This document shows, one piece after another, positions 16,853-26,113 of a stretch of DNA of 64,000 bases. Under the pieces are notes generated by a model. That model was not told the DNA's origin. It saw only the letters and a program-made list of their open reading frames with translations, and made no database searches. The position numbers and the translations under genes were made by a program. The first letter of the stretch is position 1. Every line of letters starts with the position of its first letter. Origin of the DNA: JBHGBM01 sp041946965. GTDB lineage: Bacteria > Acidobacteriota > Terriglobia > Bryobacterales > Bryobacteraceae. Location of the stretch: assembly GCA_041946965.1 (NCBI GenBank), contig JBHGBM010000016.1, positions 17,128-81,127 on the forward strand. Reading direction: 5' to 3'.

Positions 16853-17922
16853 CACTTTGGAGGTTGTTCCTTGGTCTGCTCGTCGGAGAGCGGCGCCGGT
16901 GTGTCCACGTCGAATTTCAACTGCGTTTCGGCGCTGAACTTCCGGTACATGCGGAATTCCACTTCGTTCTTGGTGAGGACCCGGTCGGCGCGCATCCGGA
17001 CCTCGGCTCGCAGCGGCAGCAGGAACTCGCGGTCCGCGATCTTGGTGAAGTCGTAATCCAGCGCGGTTCGCGCGCCCTGGACGGGGAACGAGGGCGGAAT
17101 GTCCTCGGCTTCCAGCGTGATGCGCGTCACCATGTGGGTGTCGCGATCCGCAAAAACTTCGCCGTGATAGCCCGCCGTGATCTCCATCCTCTTCTCATAA
17201 CTGATGCGCCACCGCGAGAAGGGCTGCGCCACCCGGTAAGCGAACACGTATACGCGCCGGCCGCGCAGCGTCGCCCAGCGCGACCACTCGAACCGGGTGC
17301 GGCTGGCAGGCTCGAACAGCTCACGCAGCATGCTGCCGAACTCGCCCGTGGAAGTCGCGCCGCCCACCGACTCCCAGGATTGCTCCGTGGGCCGGCTGTT
17401 GATCAGCACCAGCTTGTAGTCTTCCTTCTGCTCGAAATAGCTGAGCCTGGCGGTGAGGGTGTCGGTGGGGTGCCACAGTTCCAGCCCGGAAGGATCCACG
17501 TAACGCCGGGTCACCTGCGTGCAGATGAAATCCGGGAGCGATCTGACGTAGTTCAGCGCGTTCTCGCGCATGTCGTCCAGGACTTTGGCTTGCTCCTCGG
17601 CGGAAGGCGGAGGGATCGGCGAGGGCTTGGGGGCCAGCGGCTTGAAGGCCGCCGGCGGCAGCTTGGCGGTGGCATCGCGCAGTTTCTTCAGCGCCTCCAA
17701 GGTGCGCGGTCCCGCTCCGTATCCTTCGAGTTCCTCGAGGGTGCGGTCGTCGAGCCGCTCGGTGAGCCTGGTGCGCGACAAAAAATTCGCTACCTGCCGG
17801 TCCTCCTGCTTCAATTGGATGGATGACTTGATGAAGGCGATCAGTTGCTCCACGGACAGCGTGGTCTGGCCCGCCGCCATGAGGCATAACGCCAGCACGA
17901 ACCCCGGCACCCGGAGACGCAT
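16852..17922 (-). CDS. Secreted protein of unknown function, coupled to the TonB receptor
   Basis: The start at 17922 gives 356 residues with signal peptide MRLRVPGFVLALCLMAAGQ. A helical segment follows (IAFIKSSIQLKQEDRQVANF) with a helix-hairpin-like LDDRTLEELEGYGAGPRTLE, then a Pro-rich linker (PLAPKPSPIPPPS) and a beta-rich C-terminal domain of about 230 residues. I do not recognise a named family. The stop and the TonB receptor start share one base (TGATG), so the two are translated together and may act together at the outer membrane. The longer upstream reading frame was rejected because it removes the leader from the N-terminus. Confidence 0.75.
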   Translation of the reverse strand: MRLRVPGFVLALCLMAAGQTTLSVEQLIAFIKSSIQLKQEDRQVANFLSRTRLTERLDDRTLEELEGYGAGPRTLEALKKLRDATAKLPPAAFKPLAPKPSPIPPPSAEEQAKVLDDMRENALNYVRSLPDFICTQVTRRYVDPSGLELWHPTDTLTARLSYFEQKEDYKLVLINSRPTEQSWESVGGATSTGEFGSMLRELFEPASRTRFEWSRWATLRGRRVYVFAYRVAQPFSRWRISYEKRMEITAGYHGEVFADRDTHMVTRITLEAEDIPPSFPVQGARTALDYDFTKIADREFLLPLRAEVRMRADRVLTKNEVEFRMYRKFSAETQLKFDVDTPAPLSDEQTKEQPPK

Positions 17923-17953
17923 ATATACACTATTTTCGCACCAGTTGGGGCGG

Positions 17954-17974
17954 GGCCATGACGCCGCCATGGCC
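17954..17974. other. Perfect 7-bp inverted repeat in a 220-bp intergenic stretch
   Basis: GGCCATG and CATGGCC are separated by 7 nt. It lies between the TPR lipoprotein gene and the next minus-strand gene, about 30 bp before the latter's start. There is no T-run, so it is not a standard terminator; an operator or mRNA hairpin is possible. The rest of 17923-18142 shows no gene. Confidence 0.3.
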
Positions 17975-18142
17975 GGAGCGCGGAACAGACCGTTGACGGC
18001 CGCGAAAAGCTGCGGCGGCCTGCTCGAAGGCTTCCGGGGCCTCCTCTCCTCCCGCCGCCGCGATGACTTCGCGTCATGGATCTGGAGCGCATTACCGAGC
18101 CGCGACCGCCAGGGAGCGGCGGGCGTCAAGCGGCCGGCGCTT

Positions 18143-20482
18143 TCACCCGATCTTGGCCATCAGCTCGCGAATCTTGAAAGCTTCGTCCTTCGGCGGATTG
18201 CTGCGCAGAGCCTGCTCGAGTTCCTTGCGGGCCCGCTCCTTGTCGCCCTTCTGCGTCAGCGCCATTCCGAGGTGGTAACGGTATGTCGAGTGGTTCGGCT
18301 CCTTGCTCACCAGGTCTGAGAAAACCTTGATGGCGTCTTCGCTCAGGTTCTTCTTCAGGTAGATCCATCCGAGCGTGTCGGAGACCTCGTGGAGGTTGGG
18401 CAGCAACTGCTTGGCGCGCTGCGCGTAAGTCAGAGCCTGGTCGAGGTCGGTGCCCGCGTCCGCCATGAGGAAGGCCAGGTTGTTCATGGCCACGGCGTTG
18501 GCGGGGTCCAGCTTGAGCGTCTGCTCGTAGGCGGTGCGGGCTTCCGGCTTGCGGCCGGCCGCGTCCAGCACCAGGGCCAGCGTGCTCACCACGGTGGGGT
18601 TCTCCGGCCACAGCTCGCGCGCCTTCTGGAGCGACGCGATGCTGGCGTTCATATCACCCTTGCGGCGATGCACTTCGCCGATGCGCAAATGAAGATCGGC
18701 GGCGGTCCGGGATTTCTGATCCGTGCCGTTCAGCACGGTCTGAAACTCGGAGAGCGCCATGTCATACTTGCCGGCGCGCGCGGCGGTGTTGCCGAGCGCC
18801 AGGTGCAGCTCGCTGCGGCCCGGCGAGCGCGCGGCCTCCACGTGCAGGATCTGCAAGGCCTCGTCGGTCTTGTTCTGGGCCATGTAGGTCTCCACCACGC
18901 CCATCAGCCCGCGCGAGTTGGCCGGGTTCAACTGGTAGGCGCGGCGGAACGCGTCCTCGGCCTCCTTGTATTTGTTTTCCGCCAGGTTCAAAACACCAAG
19001 CTGGAACATCACGTCCGGAGACGAGGGTGTTCCGGCCAGCATGCCCTGGATCACCTGCCGCGAATCCGCGAAACGCCGCATCCCGATCAGCGCCGCCGAT
19101 TCAATCAGACGCGCATGGGTATTGTTCGTGTCGATCTTCAGGATTTCCGCCACGGATTTCAAGGCGCCTTCGAACTCTCCGCGAGCGACCTGAAGCTGGG
19201 CCAGCGCCAGCCGCGCCAGAATGTAATCCGGCCGCAGTTCGATGGCGCGGGTGTATTGCTGGCGGGCCTGTTCGAACTCCCCGCGGGCCATGTGCGCGCG
19301 GCCCAGGTTGAAGCGCGCCACGAAATTCTCCGGCGCCTGGTTGACCACGCCCTGCAACTCCGCGATGGCGCGGGAAACGTCGCCCCGGTCGAGCAACAGG
19401 GAAGCTTCCAGGCCCCGTGCATCGCTATCCTTGGGGCGTTCCTTCAGGATCTCGGCATTCAGCCTTGCGGCTTCCTCCTTTTTCCCCTGCCGCATGAGGA
19501 CTTCAATGATGCGCTTCTGGTATTCCAGCCTGCGGGCATCATCCTTGGCAATGCCTTCCCGGTACTGCCGGATGGCTTCCTCGCCGTCGCCGATCCGCAG
19601 ATAGAAGTCGCCCGCCATGGTGTAGGCCTGCGGAAACTCTTTGGCATTCGACTTCAGCCGCTGGAGCACGGCGACCATGTCCGCGGTACGCCGCGTGCCG
19701 TAATAGTGCGAAGCCAACAGCGCCATCATTCCGTAGCGTTTTGGATTCACCGCGATGGCGTCCTTCAGCACCTGCTCCGCTTCGTTCAACTTGTTCTGGT
19801 ACAGGTAAAGCTGGTAAAGCTCGGTGTACGCCACTGCCAGGCTGTTGTCCTTGGAGATGACGTCCCTATAGATCTTCTCGGCCTCGGCGAACTGCCGGTC
19901 GAGGGCCAGTGCGCGCGCCAGCGCCATGCGCAGGTTCGGCTGGTTGGGCTTGAGCGCGTCGGCGCGGCGGTACTCGGCGATGGCGCCGCCCAGCAGCGCC
20001 CTGGCGGGATCGTTTTCGGCGGTGGAGAATTTCTGCTGCGCCTGCACGAAAGCGACATCGCCGGAGAGGCGGTGTCCGTCGTAGGAATTCGGGTCGCGCT
20101 GGAGCAATCGCTTGGTGATGCCCTCCGCTTCCTCCAGGAACTGCTTGTCGCGGGTCGCGCCGAGGTAGATCTCCGCCAGCCTGATGGAGGCGTCCCAATG
20201 CTCCTCGCGGTCCGGCTTCATGAGTTCCACCGCGCGGCGCAGCGAAGAGACCGCCGAAGGCAGGCGCGCCAGCTTCAACTCGGAGAGGCCCAGCCGGTAA
20301 TGCGCTTCCCCGAACCGCATGTCCTTCTGCAAGGCGTTGCGGTACATGATGGACGCTTCCTTGTACTTGCCCCGGCTGAAGTACTTGTTTCCGTTTTCGA
20401 GGTAGCGCCTCTTGACCACGTTCGGGTCGCGGCTGCACGCGACGAACGAAAGGACCAATATCACAGCGGCCAGGAGTCTCAT
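18143..20482 (-). CDS. Large TPR-repeat lipoprotein
   Basis: The start at 20482 gives 779 residues with leader MRLLAAVILVLSFVAC and a lipid-attachment Cys at 16. The rest is a near-continuous array of tetratricopeptide repeats, for example KYFSRGKYKEASIMYRNAL, FNLGRAHMARGEFEQARQQY and AFRRAYQLNPANSRGLMG. It resembles the long TPR proteins that accompany exopolysaccharide or PEP-CTERM/exosortase systems, but no such genes are here, so the role stays open: a periplasmic scaffold at a membrane. Longer in-frame starts were rejected because they bury the lipobox. Confidence 0.85.
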   Translation of the reverse strand: MRLLAAVILVLSFVACSRDPNVVKRRYLENGNKYFSRGKYKEASIMYRNALQKDMRFGEAHYRLGLSELKLARLPSAVSSLRRAVELMKPDREEHWDASIRLAEIYLGATRDKQFLEEAEGITKRLLQRDPNSYDGHRLSGDVAFVQAQQKFSTAENDPARALLGGAIAEYRRADALKPNQPNLRMALARALALDRQFAEAEKIYRDVISKDNSLAVAYTELYQLYLYQNKLNEAEQVLKDAIAVNPKRYGMMALLASHYYGTRRTADMVAVLQRLKSNAKEFPQAYTMAGDFYLRIGDGEEAIRQYREGIAKDDARRLEYQKRIIEVLMRQGKKEEAARLNAEILKERPKDSDARGLEASLLLDRGDVSRAIAELQGVVNQAPENFVARFNLGRAHMARGEFEQARQQYTRAIELRPDYILARLALAQLQVARGEFEGALKSVAEILKIDTNNTHARLIESAALIGMRRFADSRQVIQGMLAGTPSSPDVMFQLGVLNLAENKYKEAEDAFRRAYQLNPANSRGLMGVVETYMAQNKTDEALQILHVEAARSPGRSELHLALGNTAARAGKYDMALSEFQTVLNGTDQKSRTAADLHLRIGEVHRRKGDMNASIASLQKARELWPENPTVVSTLALVLDAAGRKPEARTAYEQTLKLDPANAVAMNNLAFLMADAGTDLDQALTYAQRAKQLLPNLHEVSDTLGWIYLKKNLSEDAIKVFSDLVSKEPNHSTYRYHLGMALTQKGDKERARKELEQALRSNPPKDEAFKIRELMAKIG

Positions 20483-20537
20483 GATCGAGTTCAGTTTATC
20501 ACCAACCCGAAAACCGGACTTCCGCCGTTTTGGAGTA

Positions 20538-23500
20538 TTATTCCACCGCCACCACGGGAACGGCCGGGCCCGTGGAGGGGCTGTTGACGCCTCCGATGCG
20601 GATCTGCACGGGGAGGGCCTTGCCCTTGATGTGGGCGCCGGGAACCCGGATATTGATCTGGTACAGCCCGACATAGCCGGGCGTCAGGCCGCTCCACTCC
20701 ACGATCTGCTCGGCTTCCCTGTAACCGGGATTCCCGAAAAACACCTGCACCTTCTCGGTTACGGCCAGAGGATTGGAGGGCGCCGGCGCGCCCGCCGTGA
20801 CCCGGCCGCCCTTGGTGGGGCCGAGTCCGGTGGCGTAGATTACGAGCTTCTCGTCGCGATGGGCCGGGTGGTCCGGGGTGACCGGACTGCCATCGGGATG
20901 GAAGATGGCGGCGACGCCGTCGTTCACGAACACCGCCGGGGCGTACTTCGACACCCGGACCGCGGTAGCCGTGGACCCCACCTGCTTGTCGATGGAGCGG
21001 ATTACCATCTGGTAGTTGCCTGCATTCATGTTGGGGGGCAACTGCGCGTTGATCTGCGTGGGTGAGGTGAGGATCAGCGGCAGCGGCGTATTACTCAGCG
21101 TGACGCATACGCCGCCAAGCAGCGTGGGGTAGGGCATCGTGGCCGACTCCGCCGTGCCCAGGTTGCGTCCGAAGATGGAGATCAGGCCGCCGGTAGCCAC
21201 GGAGGTCAGGTAACTGGCGGTGCTGACCACTCCGTTCCGGTTCACGGCGGGAAGATCGCGGGCGGCGACGGTCTCGAGCGGCAAAATGCTCAGGCCGCTC
21301 GTGGTCAGCACGTACGCCGTTGTGCCGGCGGCATCCACCGCGATGGTGCGGCCGTTCGTGTTGACCCGCTGGTTTCCAACTTGCGCGGCGAGCGGCGTCT
21401 CCAGCGCGTTTACGCTGGCGATGGTGCGGCCGTTGGTGGCATCCACCAGCTCCACCACTCCGGCATCCGCCGCAAGCTGGTTCTGGCTGGTGCGGATGGG
21501 ACCGGAGAATCGCACGAAACTCCGCGCTCCCGCGGCCGCCACCGCCGCCACCGGCCGCGACAGTGTCACCGGACCGCCCCGGGACGGTAGATTGCCCGAC
21601 GGCAGCCCGGGAAGAGGGCCCACGCTCGGGTCCGAAGAAACCGGAGTCGAGCTGCCCGGGTTGTAAGTGTACTGCGGAGCCGTTGCGATAGTTGTCAGGG
21701 AAGAATTCAGCAGCGCGCCGTTCACCAGGTAATAGCTGCCGTTGGGGCCCGCGCCAATGGGGCCGAAATAACCCTGAATCGGCGTGGAAACCACCTGCGT
21801 TCCGCGCACGAAGTCGTCCACCCGCGCGTCGTACAGGTAACCCATGCCGTTGCCCGCAAGGAAGAGCACATAATTGCCTTCCGGTGTGGCCGCAATGGTG
21901 CGGTGCGGCCCGGGCAGGGTGCGCATGTTGCCCAGAACCGGGTGGTTCACGATCATGCGCGGGATCGCCTGGTTCCCCACTACTTTCCACAGGCTGCCGT
22001 CCGACATCATGACCTGAAGCCCCCGCACACTATAGGCGATCACCGACGGGGTCACCAGTGAATAGGAGGCATTAAAGGGGATGGGCGGGAAAGCGATTCG
22101 CCCCGTCTCCTGCAATTTCGTGAGGTCCACGATGCTGATGCTCTCGCCGCCGCTGTTGGCGACATACAGCGTTTGCCCGTCACCATCCAGGGCCAGGGAG
22201 CGCGGCAACTGTCCGACTTTCACGGGGCTCAGGAACTTCTGCTGCCGCATGTCAAATACTTCCACGCGGTTCTGGCCCGAATTGGCTATGTACAGCCGCT
22301 GCCGGCCGGTATCCGTAACCATATCGACCAGCCCTTCGCTGTTCGAAATCCCTATGGATACCGGGATGATGGTGCCCTTGGCCTCGGAGTTCCGGTTGTT
22401 CTGATAGACTCGGACCACCGGGGGGATATTGATGGCTTCCGCCGATTGCAGCAGGAAATCGTGGGGCGCCACAGTGCCCAGGGCGCGGGCCGCCAGAGAA
22501 TTAAAGTTAAACGTTATAGTTGCGCTGTTACGCAGTTGATCTACCTTGAGTTGCGGCGACGTTTGAATGACCGCCGCCTGGGTGTTTCCGACGTTGCCCA
22601 TGGAGGCTGGCACGTTAGCCGCACGCCCGTCGGCCCCCGGGACCACCGGGGGCACCAGGATGACGATATTGCCCGCCGTGCCTCCGCCGCCGGCGCCGCC
22701 CGCGCCGCCCAGCCCCACGGGTCCCGATGTGGGTAGTTGCAGCAGGCTGGCCGTGACGGTCATGCGCGCCCCGCCGCCCACGTCCCGCACCTCGATCTGA
22801 GCCTTCTTCTGCTCGGCGTTGACGCCGCACTGGTCATTGACCAGCAGCAGCACGTTGGTCTCGGGTATGGCGATGGGGCTGTCGAAGGCGCGCCCGATGG
22901 GAAGCACCATGAAACCGGATTCGGAAAGGGCATAGATGGTGCCGCCGTCCGAGGTGATCACCATCTTGCCGGCAAGGTTCTCGGTCAATTGCAGGCCGAA
23001 CCGGATCAACAGGTTATCGGGATCGTTCAGCAGCAGGCGGCTGACGTTGGCGCGCGCCGGAGGGGTCTGTACCGGCGCCACGTTGAAGGCCGAGTACAGG
23101 TTCGCGCCGTCCGGCGAGAACACGCTGCCGCCCTGATTCTGCTGGAGGTTGAAATTGCTAGCCGTCCCGGTCGGGAAAACGAACGGGGAGTTGGCCGTGT
23201 TCTGCTGCGCCAGAACCGAGAGGGTGTTCATGTCGAACAGGGTGGGGCCGGCCATGAACTTGCGGCCGTCCGGCGAAATGGAAAGCACCGTGGAGGCGTT
23301 AGGCACGCTGCGGCTCAGCAGCACCGTACCGCTGGCGGTGTCGTAAACAAAGACCGTGCGGGTGCGGTTGTTGCTGGCGTTGTTCACCCCGACAATGCGC
23401 CGGCCGTCCCGGGTGGCCATGAGGCGCCCGTTGGCGGACAGGAACGTGCGGCCGCTCGGGGGAGGCAGCAGCGGGGCGGGTGTGGCGGGCGGTGTGATGA

Positions 23501-23978
23501 CGACGCTCGTCAGGTTGTTCGTCGAGCTCGCGCTGGGGTCGAAGATGATGAGCGAAGCTTGCCCGGTGCCTGTTCCGATGGTTCCTATTACCACCCTGCC
23601 GTCCGCGCCTACGGCGACGCCCTCCGGCTTGGCCGCCAGCGGCACGCGCTGCACCACGGTGGACCGGTCCAAGTCGATCACGTCCAGGACCGAGTCGTAG
23701 TAACAGGTGACATAAAGCAGGCGCGAATCCCGGGACATCGCCAGTGAGATCGGCTGCGCCCCCACCCGTATGGGGGTGCCCCGGCTCGGCGGATTCGTGG
23801 CGGTATTATAGACATCTATCTGGCTCATGGTGGTGTTGACCAGATAGAGCCGCCTGCGGGATTCGTCAAGGACGAGATCGGCAAAACCTTCGGGCCGTGC
23901 CACGACCGTGCCGAAGGTGGCGGCAAGCGCGGGCAAGGCCAGCAGAATCAAGGACCAACAGAGCTGCTTCGCACGCAT
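20538..23978 (-). CDS. Secreted beta-propeller protein with TIGR03437-type C-terminal domain
   Basis: About 1146 residues. Signal peptide MRAKQLCWSLILLALPALA is followed by YVTN/YncE-like beta-propeller repeats (GFADLVLDESRRRLYLVNTT, SRDSRLLYVTCYYDSVLDV, and a second series RQRLYIANSGQNRVEVFDM, GQTLYVANSGGESISIVDL). A Gly-rich linker sits near the middle. The last 240 residues (RNGVVSTASYLTSVATGGLI, YATGLGPTKGGRV, IRIGGVNSPS) match the C-terminal domain I know as TIGR03437, abundant in Solibacter secreted proteins. A surface-exposed structural or binding role is likely; no enzyme site is seen. Another Met three codons upstream (23987) is possible. Confidence 0.85.
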   Translation of the reverse strand: MRAKQLCWSLILLALPALAATFGTVVARPEGFADLVLDESRRRLYLVNTTMSQIDVYNTATNPPSRGTPIRVGAQPISLAMSRDSRLLYVTCYYDSVLDVIDLDRSTVVQRVPLAAKPEGVAVGADGRVVIGTIGTGTGQASLIIFDPSASSTNNLTSVVITPPATPAPLLPPPSGRTFLSANGRLMATRDGRRIVGVNNASNNRTRTVFVYDTASGTVLLSRSVPNASTVLSISPDGRKFMAGPTLFDMNTLSVLAQQNTANSPFVFPTGTASNFNLQQNQGGSVFSPDGANLYSAFNVAPVQTPPARANVSRLLLNDPDNLLIRFGLQLTENLAGKMVITSDGGTIYALSESGFMVLPIGRAFDSPIAIPETNVLLLVNDQCGVNAEQKKAQIEVRDVGGGARMTVTASLLQLPTSGPVGLGGAGGAGGGGTAGNIVILVPPVVPGADGRAANVPASMGNVGNTQAAVIQTSPQLKVDQLRNSATITFNFNSLAARALGTVAPHDFLLQSAEAINIPPVVRVYQNNRNSEAKGTIIPVSIGISNSEGLVDMVTDTGRQRLYIANSGQNRVEVFDMRQQKFLSPVKVGQLPRSLALDGDGQTLYVANSGGESISIVDLTKLQETGRIAFPPIPFNASYSLVTPSVIAYSVRGLQVMMSDGSLWKVVGNQAIPRMIVNHPVLGNMRTLPGPHRTIAATPEGNYVLFLAGNGMGYLYDARVDDFVRGTQVVSTPIQGYFGPIGAGPNGSYYLVNGALLNSSLTTIATAPQYTYNPGSSTPVSSDPSVGPLPGLPSGNLPSRGGPVTLSRPVAAVAAAGARSFVRFSGPIRTSQNQLAADAGVVELVDATNGRTIASVNALETPLAAQVGNQRVNTNGRTIAVDAAGTTAYVLTTSGLSILPLETVAARDLPAVNRNGVVSTASYLTSVATGGLISIFGRNLGTAESATMPYPTLLGGVCVTLSNTPLPLILTSPTQINAQLPPNMNAGNYQMVIRSIDKQVGSTATAVRVSKYAPAVFVNDGVAAIFHPDGSPVTPDHPAHRDEKLVIYATGLGPTKGGRVTAGAPAPSNPLAVTEKVQVFFGNPGYREAEQIVEWSGLTPGYVGLYQINIRVPGAHIKGKALPVQIRIGGVNSPSTGPAVPVVAVE

Positions 23979-23987
23979 GGGTACCAC

Positions 23988-23993
23988 AGTATA
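23988..23993 (-). promoter_or_regulatory. -10-like hexamer TATACT for the beta-propeller gene
   Basis: TATACT ends 9 nt before the ATG at 23978. If used, the upstream Met at 23987 would lie outside the mRNA, which supports the shorter start. Confidence 0.4.
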
Positions 23994-24018
23994 ACCCGTT
24001 GCGTGCGGGCAAGTTGCG

Positions 24019-25725
24019 CTACTTCACCGCAATGGTCGCAGTGGCCGGGCTGCTGCGTCCCGAGACCGTGACCACCACCGGGAGGTTCTTGCCTGCCGCC
24101 ACCGTGGTAGGTACGCTGACATTGACCTGAACCAGACCGCCGACCGACCCCGGCACCGCCGCGGCCGCCTGCACCGAGGCGCCCTCGCCGGCGATGCTCA
24201 CCGACGGCGTCACCGCCAGTTGCGGCGCGGCGCCGGTGGTGGAAATCACGCGCCCGTCCTGAACCGCCGGGTTGAAGATGCCGCCGCCGGTCATGTACAG
24301 GCAGACGATGGTTCCCTTGGGGGCGGGATTCGCCGCCGAGTTGAGGCTGTAGACCTTGGTGGTTTCGTTGTAGTTCAGCACCGCCGCCTGGCCCCGCCCC
24401 GAGGAATCGGTGGTGAACAGGCCGGGATCGGCATCCACCGCGTCGAAGGTCAGCGGGGTGGAGGCGATACCGTTATACGTCACCCGCATCCGCAGTCCCG
24501 TGGCCGCGGTCATGGCCATGGGCGCCACGGCGTTGATCTGGTTGGCCTGCACGAAGATCAGCGGCGCGGCGGTCCAGGTGTTCGCGGTCAACTCGAATTC
24601 CACCGTGGTGGCGGGCGAACCGAGAGTGGTGGGATAAGCGCCATTGGAGACCGTTGCGGGCAGCAATGTGGAGGGCCCCAAGCCCGATCCGAAGATCGAA
24701 ATGATTTCCCCGGGTGCGATTACCGGCGTGGCGGGTTTGGCGAAACTGGCGGCGTTCATGACCGCCTCGATGCGCGGTCCCGGCGGGGTCACGGTGAAAG
24801 TGACGGGCTGCGAAGCCGTCTGCTGCGCATTGGTCACGGTCACGGCCAGCGTGCCCTGATTCGCCAGCAGCGCGCGGGGCACCACCGCCAGCATGACGCC
24901 GGTGCTGATCCAGGTGGTGGTCAAGGTGGTGGTCCCGGCCTGCACCACCGAGTTCTGGAACAGATGCGCCCCCCGCAGCGTGATGGTGGTGTCCAGCGAG
25001 CCCACCGGCGCGGAATTGGGCCAGATGGAATCCACCACCGCCACCCCAGGGGTCACCGTGAGGCTCACCGGAACCACCAGCGATTTGTTGGCGGCATTGG
25101 TGAACGCGAGCGTGACCTTCCCGGTATAGCTGGCGGGGACCAGCCCCGTGGTGTTCAGGGTCACGGTGAGCTCCACGGGCCGCCCGGCGACCGCGATACC
25201 CAGGTTGGGTGCGACGCTCAGCCACGCGCCCCCCGAAGCGGCCGCCGTAAAGGAGATGGGCTCGCCGCTGCTGGTCACGCTGATAGTGGAGGGCGCCGGC
25301 GCCGCCTGGTCCGTCTGGAAGTTGAGGCTGAGAGTGGCGGGTTCGGCCGCGGCCGTGGCGGGCGGGTTCTTCACCGACACGGTCACGGTGAGCGTCACCG
25401 GCGCGGTCATGCCCGTGGCCGTGATCTGCACCTGGGCCGAGTGGGTGCCCGCCAGCAGCGAGGTGGGGTTCACCCGCACCCCCATGGTTGTGCCGGTCTT
25501 GCCCGAAGCCGGGGTGAGGATCAGCCACGGTGCGCCGCTCACCGCCGCGGTGTAATCCAGCGCCGCGCCCGTGCCGGTGCGCTTGATCTGCACTTTTTGC
25601 TCGGCCGGAAGCGCTCCGCCGATGAGATAGGTGAATGACACGGCGGCGGGGGTGACGGTGATCCCGTCCGGGACCTCCGCGGCCTGAAGCCAGGCGGCCA
25701 GCAGGATGATGGCGAAAAGGCGCAT
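24019..25725 (-). CDS. Secreted BACON/IPT-type protein with TIGR03437-type C-terminal domain
   Basis: A 568-residue protein with signal peptide MRLFAIILLAAWLQA. Two BACON-like Ig repeats follow (ITVTPAAVSFTYLIGG...PWLILTPASGKTGTT, then LSLNFQTDQAAPAPSTISV...AWLSVAPNLG), then an IPT/TIG-like domain (DSIWPNSAPVGSLDTTITLR). The C-terminal third (RIEAVMNAASFAKPATPVIA, VCLYMTGGGIFNP) is the TIGR03437-type domain. A cell-surface binding or adhesion role is inferred from BACON and IPT domains. It faces away from flaG, and a GCCGATAA element lies directly before its ATG, suggesting control by the flagellar sigma factor. Confidence 0.85.
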   Translation of the reverse strand: MRLFAIILLAAWLQAAEVPDGITVTPAAVSFTYLIGGALPAEQKVQIKRTGTGAALDYTAAVSGAPWLILTPASGKTGTTMGVRVNPTSLLAGTHSAQVQITATGMTAPVTLTVTVSVKNPPATAAAEPATLSLNFQTDQAAPAPSTISVTSSGEPISFTAAASGGAWLSVAPNLGIAVAGRPVELTVTLNTTGLVPASYTGKVTLAFTNAANKSLVVPVSLTVTPGVAVVDSIWPNSAPVGSLDTTITLRGAHLFQNSVVQAGTTTLTTTWISTGVMLAVVPRALLANQGTLAVTVTNAQQTASQPVTFTVTPPGPRIEAVMNAASFAKPATPVIAPGEIISIFGSGLGPSTLLPATVSNGAYPTTLGSPATTVEFELTANTWTAAPLIFVQANQINAVAPMAMTAATGLRMRVTYNGIASTPLTFDAVDADPGLFTTDSSGRGQAAVLNYNETTKVYSLNSAANPAPKGTIVCLYMTGGGIFNPAVQDGRVISTTGAAPQLAVTPSVSIAGEGASVQAAAAVPGSVGGLVQVNVSVPTTVAAGKNLPVVVTVSGRSSPATATIAVK

Positions 25726-25731
25726 GAGAAC

Positions 25732-25759
25732 TTATCGGCGGAAACCGGCCGATGTCTTA
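25732..25759 (-). promoter_or_regulatory. Sigma-28-type promoter candidate for the BACON/IPT gene
   Basis: The minus strand reads TAAG, 16 nt, then GCCGATAA. The -10 equals the enterobacterial sigma-28 consensus exactly; the spacer is one longer than the usual 15. GCCGATAA ends 6 nt before the ATG at 25725, so the mRNA would be leaderless. Confidence 0.45.
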
Positions 25760-25761
25760 CC

Positions 25762-25788
25762 TCAAGAATCTCCCCGCGCGCCCGATAA
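25762..25788 (+). promoter_or_regulatory. Sigma-28 (FliA) promoter for flaG-fliS
   Basis: TCAAGAAT, 11 nt, CCCGATAA closely follows the sigma-28 pattern TAAAGTTT-N11-GCCGATAA. It lies 25 nt before the flaG ATG, with room for the AAGGAG ribosome site near 25802. flaG and fliS are late flagellar genes in other bacteria, as expected for FliA control; fliA itself is at 40680. Confidence 0.65.
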
Positions 25789-25813
25789 GAGTGCATGACC
25801 TAAGGAGCGGCCT

Positions 25814-26101
25814 ATGGATATCACAATGGTGCAGAACGCGGCGCTGCCGGGGCCGGCCTTTGCCGACGCGGTGGCCACGCATCAACTGGCGCGGCATCGC
25901 GACCTGATCCAGGCGGTGCGGACCGTGAACGCCGGCGAGATGCTGGGGCAGGATAACGAACTCACCTTCCAGATGGACCGGGAAACGCGGCGGCCGATTC
26001 TGCGCATCGTGAGCCGCAAGACCAACGAGGTCATCGAACAGGTGCCCCCGGAGTACGTGCTCCGGATGGCGGAAGAGCTGCGGAAACTCGAAAGAGACTG
26101 A
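25814..26101 (+). CDS. flaG: Flagellar protein FlaG
   Basis: A 95-residue protein whose second half is the FlaG domain: NELTFQMDRETRRPILRIVS followed by NEVIEQVPPEYVLRMAEELR. FlaG affects filament length and is normally encoded next to filament genes. The first 45 residues are variable, as usual. A Shine-Dalgarno AAGGAG sits 6-7 nt before the ATG. FliS follows after 12 nt in the same short operon behind the sigma-28-type promoter. No flagellin or FliD gene is in the window. Confidence 0.85.
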   Translation: MDITMVQNAALPGPAFADAVATHQLARHRDLIQAVRTVNAGEMLGQDNELTFQMDRETRRPILRIVSRKTNEVIEQVPPEYVLRMAEELRKLERD

Positions 26102-26113
26102 GACCGGGAAAAC

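Noticed and set aside
18063..18077. ATGAC-N5-GTCAT inverted repeat downstream of the TPR gene
   Set aside because: A 5-bp stem with no T tract is expected often by chance in this GC-rich sequence.
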